Assembly (NCBI GenBank): GCA_024636405.1
Contig: JAGXHC010000109.1
Span: 1-17,116 of the forward strand
Direction of reading: 5' to 3'
Source: Sulfitobacter sp.
GTDB taxonomy: Bacteria; Pseudomonadota; Alphaproteobacteria; Rhodobacterales; Rhodobacteraceae
DNA length: 17,116 bases
The notes under the pieces were generated by a model that was not told the DNA's origin, ran no database searches, and saw nothing but the letters and a program-made list of their open reading frames with translations. Positions 1 to 6,555 of this stretch are shown in pieces. The position numbers were made by a program, and so were the translations under genes. Numbering within the stretch: position 1 is the first letter of the stretch; every line of letters starts with the position of its first letter.

Positions 1-1
1 G

Positions 2-934
2 CAGATGGTGCCGTTGCTTGAATCGGTCATTCAGTCTGAAAAGCAGCTGCTGATCATTGCCGAAGACATCGAAGGCGAGGCGCTTGCCACGCTGGTGGTG
101 AACAAGCTGCGCGGCGGTCTGAAGGTCGCTGCCGTGAAGGCGCCCGGATTTGGGGATCGTCGCAAGGCGATGCTGGAAGATATCGCAGTGTTGACCGGCG
201 GCACGGTGATCTCGGCTGAGCTCGGAACCAAACTGGAAAACGTCACTATGGACATGCTTGGCAGTGCCAAGAAGGTCACCATCACGAAAGACACCACAAC
301 CGTGATCGACGGGGCAGGGGAAAAGCCGCTGATTGATGCCAGGATTACACAGATCCGGTCGCAAATCGAAGATACGACGTCTGACTATGACAAGGAAAAG
401 CTACAGGAACGGCTTGCGAAACTCTCGGGTGGGATAGCCGTCATCAAGGTCGGCGGCGCGACTGAGACCGAAGTCAAAGAGCGTAAGGACCGTGTGGATG
501 ACGCCTTGAATGCCACCCGCGCGGCGGTTCAGGAGGGTGTGGTGCCGGGCGGTGGCGTTGCCTTGATCCACGCGGGCAAGGTTCTTGCAGGACTGAAGGG
601 TGAAAACCCCGATCAGGACGCAGGGATCAAGATCATTCGGCGTGCCATTCAGGCCCCGCTGCGTCAGATTGCGCAGAACGCCGGCGTTGATGGATCCGTG
701 GTGACCGGGAAGGTCATGGAAAGCGACAGCAAGACCTTCGGTTTCGATGCCCAGAACGAAACCTACGTCGAAATGCTGAAAGCAGGCATCATCGACCCGA
801 CAAAGGTTGTCCGCATAGCCCTTGAATACGCCGCTTCCGTTGCCGGACTGCTGATCACCACAGAGGCGATGGTGGCAAACAAGCCGGAAAAATCCAGTTC
901 AGGCGCGTCGCCTGAGATGGACGGAATGTACTAA
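2..934 (+). CDS. groEL: GroEL-family 60-kDa chaperonin, C-terminal part (5' end outside window)
   Basis: ATP-driven folding chaperonin of the cytoplasm that forms double heptameric rings. The frame is open from the window edge, so the start lies upstream. The visible 310 residues correspond to roughly residue 232 onward of E. coli GroEL: the second half of the apical domain ([27 protein letters not shown]), the intermediate domain ([19 protein letters not shown]) and the C-terminal equatorial domain. The ATP-hydrolysis Asp (D398 in E. coli) is kept in [12 protein letters not shown] and the nucleotide-binding glycines in [10 protein letters not shown]. The tail is odd: it ends [13 protein letters not shown] and has no Gly-Gly-Met repeats. 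That suggests a divergent paralogue, since many alphaproteobacteria carry several groEL copies. Whether a groES precedes it cannot be seen. Family identity is essentially certain; paralogue status is inference. Confidence 0.97.
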   Translation, partial: QMVPLLESVIQSEKQLLIIAEDIEGEALATLVVNKLRGGLKVAAVKAPGFGDRRKAMLEDIAVLTGGTVISAELGTKLENVTMDMLGSAKKVTITKDTTTVIDGAGEKPLIDARITQIRSQIEDTTSDYDKEKLQERLAKLSGGIAVIKVGGATETEVKERKDRVDDALNATRAAVQEGVVPGGGVALIHAGKVLAGLKGENPDQDAGIKIIRRAIQAPLRQIAQNAGVDGSVVTGKVMESDSKTFGFDAQNETYVEMLKAGIIDPTKVVRIALEYAASVAGLLITTEAMVANKPEKSSSGASPEMDGMY

Positions 935-951
935 GTCGTCAAATCGCTATT

Positions 952-986
952 GCGTTGGGCTCTGGAATTGCCCATGAGCCCAACGC
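952..986 (+). terminator. Perfect 11-bp inverted repeat 18 bp after groEL (terminator-like hairpin without U tract)
   Basis: GCGTTGGGCTC (952-962) and its exact complement GAGCCCAACGC (976-986) flank a 13-nt loop. It sits where a transcription terminator for groEL would be expected. No run of T follows, so it is not a classical intrinsic terminator. It may protect the 3' end of the mRNA or act with Rho. Confidence 0.45.
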
Positions 987-1130
987 GCATCAAGGGTCAG
1001 CACCGATCAATACGCCCTCGGCTTTTACGGCTATTTTCCATAGGCGGCGTCATATCTGCGTGGACCAACGCACTTTTCTAGGTGCATCGCACAAACAGGC
1101 AGGCCCACAGCGCACCGTGTTCGACCCTCG
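987..1130. other. Intergenic stretch between groEL and the convergent small gene
   Basis: I see no gene, repeat or RNA here. An open frame at 955-1182 on the plus strand covers it, but it has no ribosome binding site, resembles no family I know and runs into the opposite-strand gene, so I treat it as non-coding. Confidence 0.4.
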
Positions 1131-1421
1131 CTATACGTCGGCCACAATCTCGCCTTTCATCTCGCCGGTCATCCGGGTCTGATCATGCCTGTGGACTGAT
1201 TTACGGACTTCGTCGATCTTTAGCTCGGCGGCGTCTCTGGTGGCTTTGTCGGGCCATTCAGTGATCGCAGCACTGGTTCGTTCGCTGGTGCGGACAACCG
1301 TAATACGGCTCGCCCCCAAACTCTTAAGCGCGGGAAGCCGTTTCTCTTCGATTGCGCGCAAAGACAGGTTGTAGTTGGCCCCGTCCGCAATCTCCCAGGT
1401 GGTAATTGTGATGTAGCGCAT
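1131..1421 (-). CDS. Small protein with a dimeric alpha/beta-barrel (ABM-like) pattern
   Basis: A 96-residue cytoplasmic protein with no signal peptide or membrane segment. The start at 1421 (MRYITITTWEI) is preferred over the longer frame from 1538 because GGAGGG (1426-1431) lies 4 nt upstream of that ATG, and the extra 39 residues look non-coding. The predicted order is beta (YITITTWEI), helix (SLRAIEEKRLPALKSLGA), beta (ITVVRTSERTSAAITEW), helix (ATRDAAELKIDEVRKSVHR), beta (MTGEMKGEIVA). This fits the ferredoxin-like fold of the ABM/dimeric alpha-beta barrel superfamily, whose members include small monooxygenases and many proteins of unknown role. No catalytic residues can be assigned. It is convergent with groEL and divergent from the GNAT gene, so probably a single-gene unit. 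Coding status is well supported; the fold is inference and the function unknown. Confidence 0.75.
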   Translation of the reverse strand: MRYITITTWEIADGANYNLSLRAIEEKRLPALKSLGASRITVVRTSERTSAAITEWPDKATRDAAELKIDEVRKSVHRHDQTRMTGEMKGEIVADV

Positions 1422-1737
1422 CTTTCCCTCCTTGGTTCGCCAGTGCCTGACGTTAAGCTGCCGTGGTTTGATAACGCTGCCATGATAGCATATTTTGCAA
1501 CGTTCTAAGATGGGCATTCTTGCTACCCTGTCAGTCAAGATGGTGGGGGGCGCGTGTGCATAACCGCTACATTGGCGGATGATCCTGCGGGTGTGCGAAG
1601 AATGGATTTCGTTGCCGCGAGGTTAATCCCCGATTTCAAAGTGCTTCTATGGAATTTGCTGCAATGCAGCACTACCTTGTAATCGGGAGGCTAATTTGGC
1701 GCTGATTTAAATCGGTGCCGTTAAGGAGCCGAAGAAT
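1422..1737. other. 316-bp divergent intergenic region
   Basis: It separates the start of the small alpha/beta-barrel gene (minus) from the GNAT gene (plus) and must hold both promoters. On the minus strand a TATCAT hexamer is seen around 1490, but no matching -35 element. A short near-palindrome, GCTGC-AAT-GCAGC, lies at 1658-1670. No open frame here has both a ribosome binding site and a recognisable product. Confidence 0.5.
1656..1683 (+). promoter_or_regulatory. Possible housekeeping promoter for the GNAT gene
   Basis: TTGCTG (1656-1661), a 16-bp spacer and TGTAAT (1678-1683) resemble a sigma-70 type promoter: a good -10 and a weak -35. A start near 1690 would give a leader of about 50 nt. 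The small near-palindrome at 1658-1670 overlaps it and could be an operator. The match is weak. Confidence 0.25.
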
Positions 1738-2322
1738 ATGAGCGTCCATTCTCACGTCACCGCACCAGAAATCCGCAAACTCTGGAAACGCGATACACCT
1801 GACATCACGCAACATTTGCTGCGCCTTGACCAGAAAACCCGCCGCTCGCGCTTTGGTGTTTGCGTCAAGGACGCCTTTATCAAAGATTACGCCAAACGCA
1901 TGATCGATTTCGATACGCTGGTTTTCGGTGCCTTCAGCGATGGTCAGCTTCGCGCAATTGGCGAGTTGAGAGGGCTTTTGCGTGCCTGGCCGCATGACGC
2001 GGAGCTTGCGGTTTCGGTCGAACCGGATTGGCAAAGGAACGGGATCGGCAGCGCGCTTTTTTCCCGTTTGGTGATGGCCGCACAAAACAGGGGAATGAAA
2101 TCGTTGCATGTCCTATTTCTCAATGAAAATAGAGGAATGCAGAAGATTGCGGCAAAACATCATCCCGAGTTCCATTTTGATGGCGGCCAGATCGAAGCCA
2201 AATTTGATCCGGCGTGGATCACGCCTATGTCGTTGGCCAGCGAGATAGCAGAAGATGCCAGCGCCTATGTCAGGCGGTTTCTGCGGCTGGCTTCATCGAA
2301 GCGCGCCCACCTGGGCACCTAA
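1738..2322 (+). CDS. GNAT-family N-acetyltransferase
   Basis: Predicted cytoplasmic acetyltransferase using acetyl-CoA; the acceptor is unknown. The 194 residues have the usual GNAT order: an N-terminal part with LRLDQKTRRSRFG (residues 29-40), a central strand VFGAFSDGQLRAIGELR (62-79), motif A ELAVSVEPDWQRNGIGSAL (89-107) with the Q-R-N-G-I-G pyrophosphate-binding loop, and motif B around LHVLFLNENRGMQKIAAKH (123-141). The C-terminal tail of about 45 residues has no recognisable motif. The start at 1738 is supported by AAGGAG (1723-1728) with a 9-nt spacer. It appears to be a single-gene unit, convergent with gspO across 180 bp. Family assignment is confident; the substrate is not known and no link to secretion is visible. 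Confidence 0.88.
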   Translation: MSVHSHVTAPEIRKLWKRDTPDITQHLLRLDQKTRRSRFGVCVKDAFIKDYAKRMIDFDTLVFGAFSDGQLRAIGELRGLLRAWPHDAELAVSVEPDWQRNGIGSALFSRLVMAAQNRGMKSLHVLFLNENRGMQKIAAKHHPEFHFDGGQIEAKFDPAWITPMSLASEIAEDASAYVRRFLRLASSKRAHLGT

Positions 2323-2502
2323 GCTAAAACCATCGCATTCTGCCAACATAGACAAAAACCGGTTACAACAAAGGACGGCAATGACTGGCGCGCCTTATTC
2401 CCCGTGGCTTCGCATGCGCAGACTGGGGTAGGCTCAGGCCGGAAGAGCGCAATAAATTTTCGATGATGGCAAAGTGACTCTGGGGCAACCCCCCCCCGCC
2501 AT
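2323..2502. other. Convergent intergenic region with a nine-cytosine tract
   Basis: It lies between the 3' ends of the GNAT gene and gspO. A run of nine C (2489-2497) is 5 bp beyond the gspO stop codon and forms part of a GGGG-CAA-CCCC element. No convincing intrinsic terminator is seen in either direction, and no gene. Confidence 0.5.
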
Positions 2503-2961
2503 TTACACGAACAGATCAGGCAGGCGCATAATCCACAGCAAAAAAAACGCACCCGCCAGCCATGGACCAAAGGCCAGCGTCTGGCGCGCGTTCTGCCCGC
2601 GCCACAACGCAAAGGCCAATGCACCGCCCGCACTGAGCAAAACCAGCAGCGGCAACCACGCGACCCCAAGCCAGGCACCCCCCGCAGCGAGCAGTTTGGC
2701 ATCGCCCAGCCCGAGGCCATCCACGCCGCGCAAATGGAAGTATGCAATACCAATCAGCCAGAACACAACGAAGCCTGCAATCGCACCGGCAATCGCGCTG
2801 TCCGGGAGATCTTGTTCAAGAAATGCATTCAGGGCAAGCCCGCCCAGAAGCAGGGGCAGGGTGTATATGTCGGGCAACCGCCGGACCTGCATGTCGATTG
2901 TGACAAGCCGTCCAAGCGTCAGCGCCAGGATTATCGTAGCAATTACCAAGGTTGCGATCAT
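2503..2961 (-). CDS. gspO: T2SS prepilin peptidase GspO, minimal form (A24 aspartic protease)
   Basis: An inner-membrane aspartyl protease that removes the short basic leader from pseudopilins before they join the pseudopilus. The 152 residues are almost entirely hydrophobic helices. The two catalytic aspartates of the A24 family are visible: D23 in TIDMQVRRLPDIYTLP and D87 in the GxGD motif GLGLGDAKLL (82-91). Full PilD/GspO enzymes are about 250-290 residues and carry an N-terminal cytoplasmic domain with a cysteine zinc site, needed for N-methylation. That domain is absent here, so the protein resembles CpaA-type minimal peptidases. The ATG at 2961 lacks a clear ribosome binding site but is the only reasonable start. 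It overlaps by ATGA a possible 10-codon leader frame (2958-2990). It is divergent from the DUF4331 gene. Confidence 0.9.
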   Translation of the reverse strand: MIATLVIATIILALTLGRLVTIDMQVRRLPDIYTLPLLLGGLALNAFLEQDLPDSAIAGAIAGFVVFWLIGIAYFHLRGVDGLGLGDAKLLAAGGAWLGVAWLPLLVLLSAGGALAFALWRGQNARQTLAFGPWLAGAFFLLWIMRLPDLFV

Positions 2962-3000
2962 ACCGATACGTTGAGCATGCGGCTCGCCATTGCAAGCTGA

Positions 3001-3172
3001 GTTCGTCTCAAAAAAAGATTACAAAAAATTTAACTTTGGCTGAAACTAATCCGGTAACCCGTCGTTAGTACTTCAAGCCGTGGTGAACTTGCGAAGACAA
3101 ATTCAACCCTTATTGCGGCTTCTTCGCGCATGCGTCGGTCACATTTGATAAAGATTAACCAGGGAGATAACT
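3001..3172. promoter_or_regulatory. AT-rich divergent control region gspO / DUF4331 module
   Basis: 172 bp, clearly richer in A/T than its surroundings at 3008-3050, hold the promoters of gspO (leftward) and of the DUF4331 operon (rightward). The rightward promoter is listed separately. On the minus strand TTTCAG, 16 bp and TGTAAT could serve gspO, but this is a weak match. Confidence 0.5.
3042..3066 (+). promoter_or_regulatory. EcfG-like (general stress sigma factor) promoter for the DUF4331 operon
   Basis: GAAAC (3042-3046), exactly 16 bp, then CGTT (3063-3066). The alphaproteobacterial EcfG consensus is GGAAC-N16/17-CGTT, so there is one mismatch in nine defined bases and the spacing is correct. 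A start near 3073 would give a leader of about 100 nt. Another ECF sigma factor could recognise it; that the factor is EcfG is inference. Confidence 0.45.
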
Positions 3173-4804
3173 ATGCAGCTAACTATTCGCAACTTGTTGC
3201 GGGGAACATGCGCAAGCGCGCTGTGCCTGACAGCGACATTCGCAAGCGCGTCGTCGCACCGTGAGGCACCCGGCATCACTGAGCAGCCGAAGATCGACGC
3301 GACTGATTTCTACGTGTTCCGCAGCTATGAGCCCAATCGTGCGGATTATGTGACCTTTATCGCAAACTATCAGCCGCTTCAGGCGCCCTATGGCGGTCCG
3401 AACTATTTCACGATGGACCCTGATGCGATCTACGAAATTCACGTCAGCAACGACGCCGATGCTGAAGAAGAGATCACCTTTCAGTTTAAATTCGACAACA
3501 ACCTGAAAGACGGCACCGGCGTGCAGTTGAACATCGATGGCACTGATGTGGCGATTCCGCTGCGCACGGCCGGCCAGATTTCGCGTCAGTCCCCCGACGC
3601 AGGCGGATTTTTGGGCGAAACTGAATCTTATGGTATCACGATGATCCGCGGTGATCGTCGCAGCGGGACGCGGTCAACTCTGACGAACCCGCGCACCGGT
3701 GCCGTGTTCCAAAAGCCGATCGACAATATCGGCAACAAGACCATTCCGAACTATCAGGAATACGCAAACGGCTACATTTATTACAACGTGGACATCCCAG
3801 GTTGTGACAATCCCGGCCGTGCGTTTGTCGGTCAACGTGCAGAAGCCTTTGCTGTAAACCTCGGTGAGGTTTTCGACTTGGTCAATCTGGTTCCAATTCA
3901 AGGACCGCCAAATCCAGCGTGGCCTCAGTACAATACGGCTGATTTCAACCCAGACGGCATCATGCAGAACCGTGCCAACGACGATTTGATTGGTCGCTCC
4001 AACGTGACTTCCATTTCGCTCGAGGTTCCGACCGCTTGCCTTACTCAAGGTAGCGAAACGGTAATTGGCGCGTGGACAACTGCAAGCCTGCCACAGGCCG
4101 AACTGGAAGATCCATCGCCCTCCTACGAAGCCACGTCGCTTTATGGTGGTGCATGGGTACAGCAGTCGCGTCTGTCCAACCCACTGGTCAACGAAGTTGT
4201 CATCGGTCTGCCCGACAAGGACCTGTTCAACGCAGCCGAGCCGATCATCGACGAAGCACTTGCGGTATATGTGACCAACCCGACTTTGCCTGCGCTGTTG
4301 AACATCCTGTTCAATAACAACATGGAATTCGGAATCGACAATATCGCACCTTCGAACTTCCCGCGTGCCGATCTGGTTGCTGCGTTCCTCAGCGGCATTC
4401 AAGGCGCCAATCAGCCAGCTGGTTTCGATGCTACAACCGACCTGTCGGAAATGCTGCGTCTGAATACAGCGCTTCCGATCACCGCGCGTGATGATCAGAA
4501 CACCTTTGGCCTGCTTGCCGAAGATCTGGGTGGTTTCCCGAACGGTCGTCGTCCTGGTGATGACGTGGTCGACCTTGCCCTGCGTGTTGTGATGGGACGT
4601 TTGTGCCATGACGTGCCACTGGGTGATGAACTGGGTGCGGATCGAGACAACATCAACCTTGGTCTGTGTGGCACGGGCGATCCTGCAACTGTAGCGCCTG
4701 CCGGTCTTGTGCCATTCACTGATGGTGCTCCGCTGCGTGCTTCAGAACTGCTGGAAACGTTCCCGTACCTGAACACACCGCTCGCCGGTTCGCCGAATAA
4801 CTAA
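3173..4804 (+). CDS. Exported DUF4331-domain protein
   Basis: A protein of 543 residues whose molecular function is not known. A Sec signal peptide is clear: basic start, hydrophobic core to about residue 24, likely cleavage at FASA-SSHREAP (26/27). The mature part starts with the DUF4331 hallmark SSHREAPGITEQPKIDATDF, and other family blocks follow: YVTFIANYQPLQAP (59-72), SRLSNPLVNEVVIGLPDKD (332-350) and GFPNGRRPGDDVVDLALRV (454-472). Four cysteines in the mature chain (211, 289, 478, 499) could form disulfides outside the cytoplasm. AGGGAG (3161-3166) stands 6 nt before the ATG. A small lipoprotein gene follows after 25 bp, and both end at a strong terminator. It lies between gspO and gspK inside the T2SS locus, which makes it a candidate substrate; that is inference. 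Family membership is confident. Confidence 0.93.
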   Translation: MQLTIRNLLRGTCASALCLTATFASASSHREAPGITEQPKIDATDFYVFRSYEPNRADYVTFIANYQPLQAPYGGPNYFTMDPDAIYEIHVSNDADAEEEITFQFKFDNNLKDGTGVQLNIDGTDVAIPLRTAGQISRQSPDAGGFLGETESYGITMIRGDRRSGTRSTLTNPRTGAVFQKPIDNIGNKTIPNYQEYANGYIYYNVDIPGCDNPGRAFVGQRAEAFAVNLGEVFDLVNLVPIQGPPNPAWPQYNTADFNPDGIMQNRANDDLIGRSNVTSISLEVPTACLTQGSETVIGAWTTASLPQAELEDPSPSYEATSLYGGAWVQQSRLSNPLVNEVVIGLPDKDLFNAAEPIIDEALAVYVTNPTLPALLNILFNNNMEFGIDNIAPSNFPRADLVAAFLSGIQGANQPAGFDATTDLSEMLRLNTALPITARDDQNTFGLLAEDLGGFPNGRRPGDDVVDLALRVVMGRLCHDVPLGDELGADRDNINLGLCGTGDPATVAPAGLVPFTDGAPLRASELLETFPYLNTPLAGSPNN

Positions 4805-4829
4805 ACCGCAAATGGAAAGGAGAATTCCC

Positions 4830-5030
4830 ATGTTGAAGAATATCTCGATCCTCGCGTTTGCAGCCGCAGTACTTGTGGCCTGTGGCGGCGGTGGCGGTGG
4901 CGTAAGCGGTTTTGCACAGCTTGGCTCCGACTTTGCGCGTGCTTTCGCGCAGGATCGCAACGACGAACCAATCTCACTTGCTAACGTGGCATTGGTACAG
5001 ACACCTCTGATTGAACCTTTCAATCCCTGA
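4830..5030 (+). CDS. Small putative lipoprotein downstream of DUF4331 gene
   Basis: A 66-residue predicted lipoprotein. The start at 4830 is chosen over an in-frame ATG at 4812 because AAAGGAG (4816-4822) lies 7 nt upstream of it and because it gives a clean signal peptide: MLKN, a hydrophobic core, then the lipobox LVAC with the acylated Cys at 18. Six glycines follow, a flexible linker typical of lipoproteins, then about 40 polar residues without a recognised domain. No Asp is at position +2, so outer-membrane sorting would be expected by the E. coli rule. It begins 25 bp after the DUF4331 stop and shares its transcript. It could anchor or assist the DUF4331 protein, or act as a pilotin-like factor for the secretin; neither can be shown from sequence. 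No known family is recognised. Confidence 0.78.
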   Translation: MLKNISILAFAAAVLVACGGGGGGVSGFAQLGSDFARAFAQDRNDEPISLANVALVQTPLIEPFNP

Positions 5031-5038
5031 GTGTGTGC

Positions 5039-5071
5039 CCGGCGGGCAGGGGTCGGACCCTTGCCCGCTGG
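5039..5071 (+). terminator. Strong 15-bp hairpin after the lipoprotein gene
   Basis: Bases 5039-5053 pair with 5057-5071 across a 3-nt loop (CGG), with two G-U wobbles. It starts 8 bp after the stop codon. No T run follows, so it may act as an RNA-stabilising 3' end or as the first of a tandem pair with the terminator downstream. Confidence 0.6.
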
Positions 5072-5086
5072 TTAACGAGTGAAGAG

Positions 5087-5118
5087 CGCGATCACCTCTT
5101 GGTGGTCGCGTTTTTTTT
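5087..5118 (+). terminator. Intrinsic terminator of the DUF4331-lipoprotein operon
   Basis: CGCGATCACC (5087-5096), loop TCTT, GGTGGTCGCG (5101-5110), then eight T (5111-5118). The 10-bp stem has one wobble pair. It is a textbook Rho-independent terminator on the plus strand and closes the two-gene operon just before the convergent end of gspK. Confidence 0.92.
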
Positions 5119-5167
5119 ATGTGTTGCCTAGTGCTTGTCTATGCGGACCGATAACCGCGGATTGTGT

Positions 5168-6031
5168 TTACGGATCGGTAGAGGGCGTTTCGGGGGCTGA
5201 TGTCGCACCAAACCGTCGGTCAGTAACCAGCACTTCGCGGATGCCAAGACCTGTATGACGCAACAGACGACTGTTAAGCGTGACCGTCGTGCCATCGACC
5301 TCTGCGCGGCTGGTGACATCGAATGCGTCTGACGTGAAGCCGACGCCATTTAACAGGATAATTCCCGCATCCGCCATATCAGCCTTTGTCAGAAAGCCAT
5401 TGCGCGCACGCAGCTTGATCAGTTGCCGGGCACTGCTGGGTGATCCCAGAACGGCCGCCAACACCGTTTCCCCCGCCGTATTGACGTTGACTGCGCCACG
5501 TTCTTTCAGCAGGCTGACGTGCGGCGCCAGTTTTGCCCGCTCAGTGGGATCAAGGCCGGGAATTTCGGTCAGGCTGCGCACCGGGCCGCCCCGCACAAGC
5601 GCATCCGCTACGGTACGCGTCACGCGGTCAGGCAGGCCGATTGCGGCTGTCAGACGTGAAAATACCTGTTGCTGTGCCAACCCCCCAAGGCTGAGCGCAT
5701 TAAGGTCAAGCCGGCCGCGCGCATCCGCGACGGCGATAGAAAACCGACCCGTGCTCAGCACAACTTCCTCTTGCGTGGCAAGCGCCCAGGGTTCTGCAAA
5801 GTGATCCACATCAGGGCCCTGCGCCATGTCACGGCGCAGCGCGGCGACCATGGATGCTTCTGCCCCCAGCGCCAGTGCCTCCGCCTGTGTCGCGGCAGCG
5901 GCGCGGCGGGTCCGGTCCATCAGGTTCTCTTGTGAGGTGAACATCAGCACAATGATCGCGGCGCCCAACGCAAGGGCAACCAGCACGTTGACCAGAATGA
6001 CGCCGGCCTCGCGGGATGCCGGGCGGCTCAT
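5168..6031 (-). CDS. gspK: T2SS minor pseudopilin GspK
   Basis: GspK caps the pseudopilus tip together with GspI and GspJ in the periplasm. The 287-residue protein starts at 6031, where ATGA overlaps the gspJ stop; the longer frame to 6154 runs inside gspJ and is rejected. It has a prepilin leader MSRPASREAG cleaved after G10, then the hydrophobic helix VILVNVLVALALGAAIIVL. Position +5 of the mature protein is Asn instead of Glu, as expected since GspK is the pseudopilin that lacks Glu5. Family blocks RLDLNAL (107-113) and VNVNTAGETVLAAVLG (181-196, the SAM-like region) are clear. The length is typical of shorter GspK proteins. It is the last gene of the lpoA-like/gspJ/gspK operon and is convergent with the DUF4331 operon. 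Confidence 0.93.
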   Translation of the reverse strand: MSRPASREAGVILVNVLVALALGAAIIVLMFTSQENLMDRTRRAAAATQAEALALGAEASMVAALRRDMAQGPDVDHFAEPWALATQEEVVLSTGRFSIAVADARGRLDLNALSLGGLAQQQVFSRLTAAIGLPDRVTRTVADALVRGGPVRSLTEIPGLDPTERAKLAPHVSLLKERGAVNVNTAGETVLAAVLGSPSSARQLIKLRARNGFLTKADMADAGIILLNGVGFTSDAFDVTSRAEVDGTTVTLNSRLLRHTGLGIREVLVTDRRFGATSAPETPSTDP

Positions 6032-6555
6032 TCCGGCAATGCCTGCGGCAACGCCACCGTCCGGCCAAGCGTCTGACCGGTGCCAAGTGTCAGCAACATG
6101 CGCACCGCCCGTGCATGTGGCACCTGCGTATCCGCAGGCCATCCGCCGTGCCATATGCGATCAAGGTCCAATACCTCAAACCGGACCTCGCGAACGTCCG
6201 CGATCAGGGTCTGGTTCAAAGGTTCGCTGGTCTGTCTATCGCCACTTTGGCGGATCAGGGCGCTGTCACGCAACAGGTAACGCCGCAGAGTGTTGTCACC
6301 GCGCAAGTCGGCGCGCAACGCCCCTTCGGCCAGCGTTACGGACAGCGGATCGGCCTGTGTCATGTCGCGGCCAAAAACCTGCAAAGCACGGTCGATGCGT
6401 GCGATTTGCTCCAGCCGCCCATCGGTGCGGGCGCGCACTTTCAGGATGGTATCAAGCGTCGTAAAAGACGCCAGCCCGACCATCGCGAAAATCATCAGCG
6501 CCACCAGCATTTCCACCAATGTGATGCCTGAATCGCGCGGGCGGGACGGCATCAT
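6028..6555 (-). CDS. gspJ: T2SS minor pseudopilin GspJ
   Basis: A tip pseudopilin that forms a complex with GspI and GspK. The 175-residue protein starts at 6555, with the ATG overlapping the stop of the upstream lipoprotein gene (ATGA); a second ATG directly follows at 6552. The leader MMPSRPRDSG is cut after G10, giving mature ITLVEMLVALMIFAMVGLAS with the conserved Glu at +5 and Ile instead of Phe at +1. The rest is the usual GspJ domain: a long helix continuing through LDTILKVRARTDGRLEQIAR, then beta-rich sequence with ALQVFGRDMTQADPLS and VREVRFEVLDLD. It overlaps gspK by four bases at its end. An upstream extension in the same frame to 6624 lies within the lipoprotein gene and is not used. 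Confidence 0.93.
   Translation of the reverse strand: MMPSRPRDSGITLVEMLVALMIFAMVGLASFTTLDTILKVRARTDGRLEQIARIDRALQVFGRDMTQADPLSVTLAEGALRADLRGDNTLRRYLLRDSALIRQSGDRQTSEPLNQTLIADVREVRFEVLDLDRIWHGGWPADTQVPHARAVRMLLTLGTGQTLGRTVALPQALPE

Noticed and set aside
955..1182. 75-codon plus-strand frame after groEL
   Set aside because: It lacks a ribosome binding site, contains the inverted repeat 952-986 and overlaps the well-supported minus-strand gene.
1422..1538. N-terminal extension of the small alpha/beta-barrel protein
   Set aside because: The internal ATG at 1421 has a near-perfect ribosome binding site, and the extension lacks fold-like sequence.
2319..2753. 144-codon minus-strand frame overlapping gspO
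   Set aside because: gspO is in another frame of the same strand with catalytic motifs; this frame is rich in Cys and Trp without a pattern.
3674..4609. 311-codon minus-strand open frame inside the DUF4331 gene
   Set aside because: It is antisense to family-diagnostic DUF4331 blocks, has no ribosome binding site, and its product has no recognisable domain; third-position GC bias explains its length.
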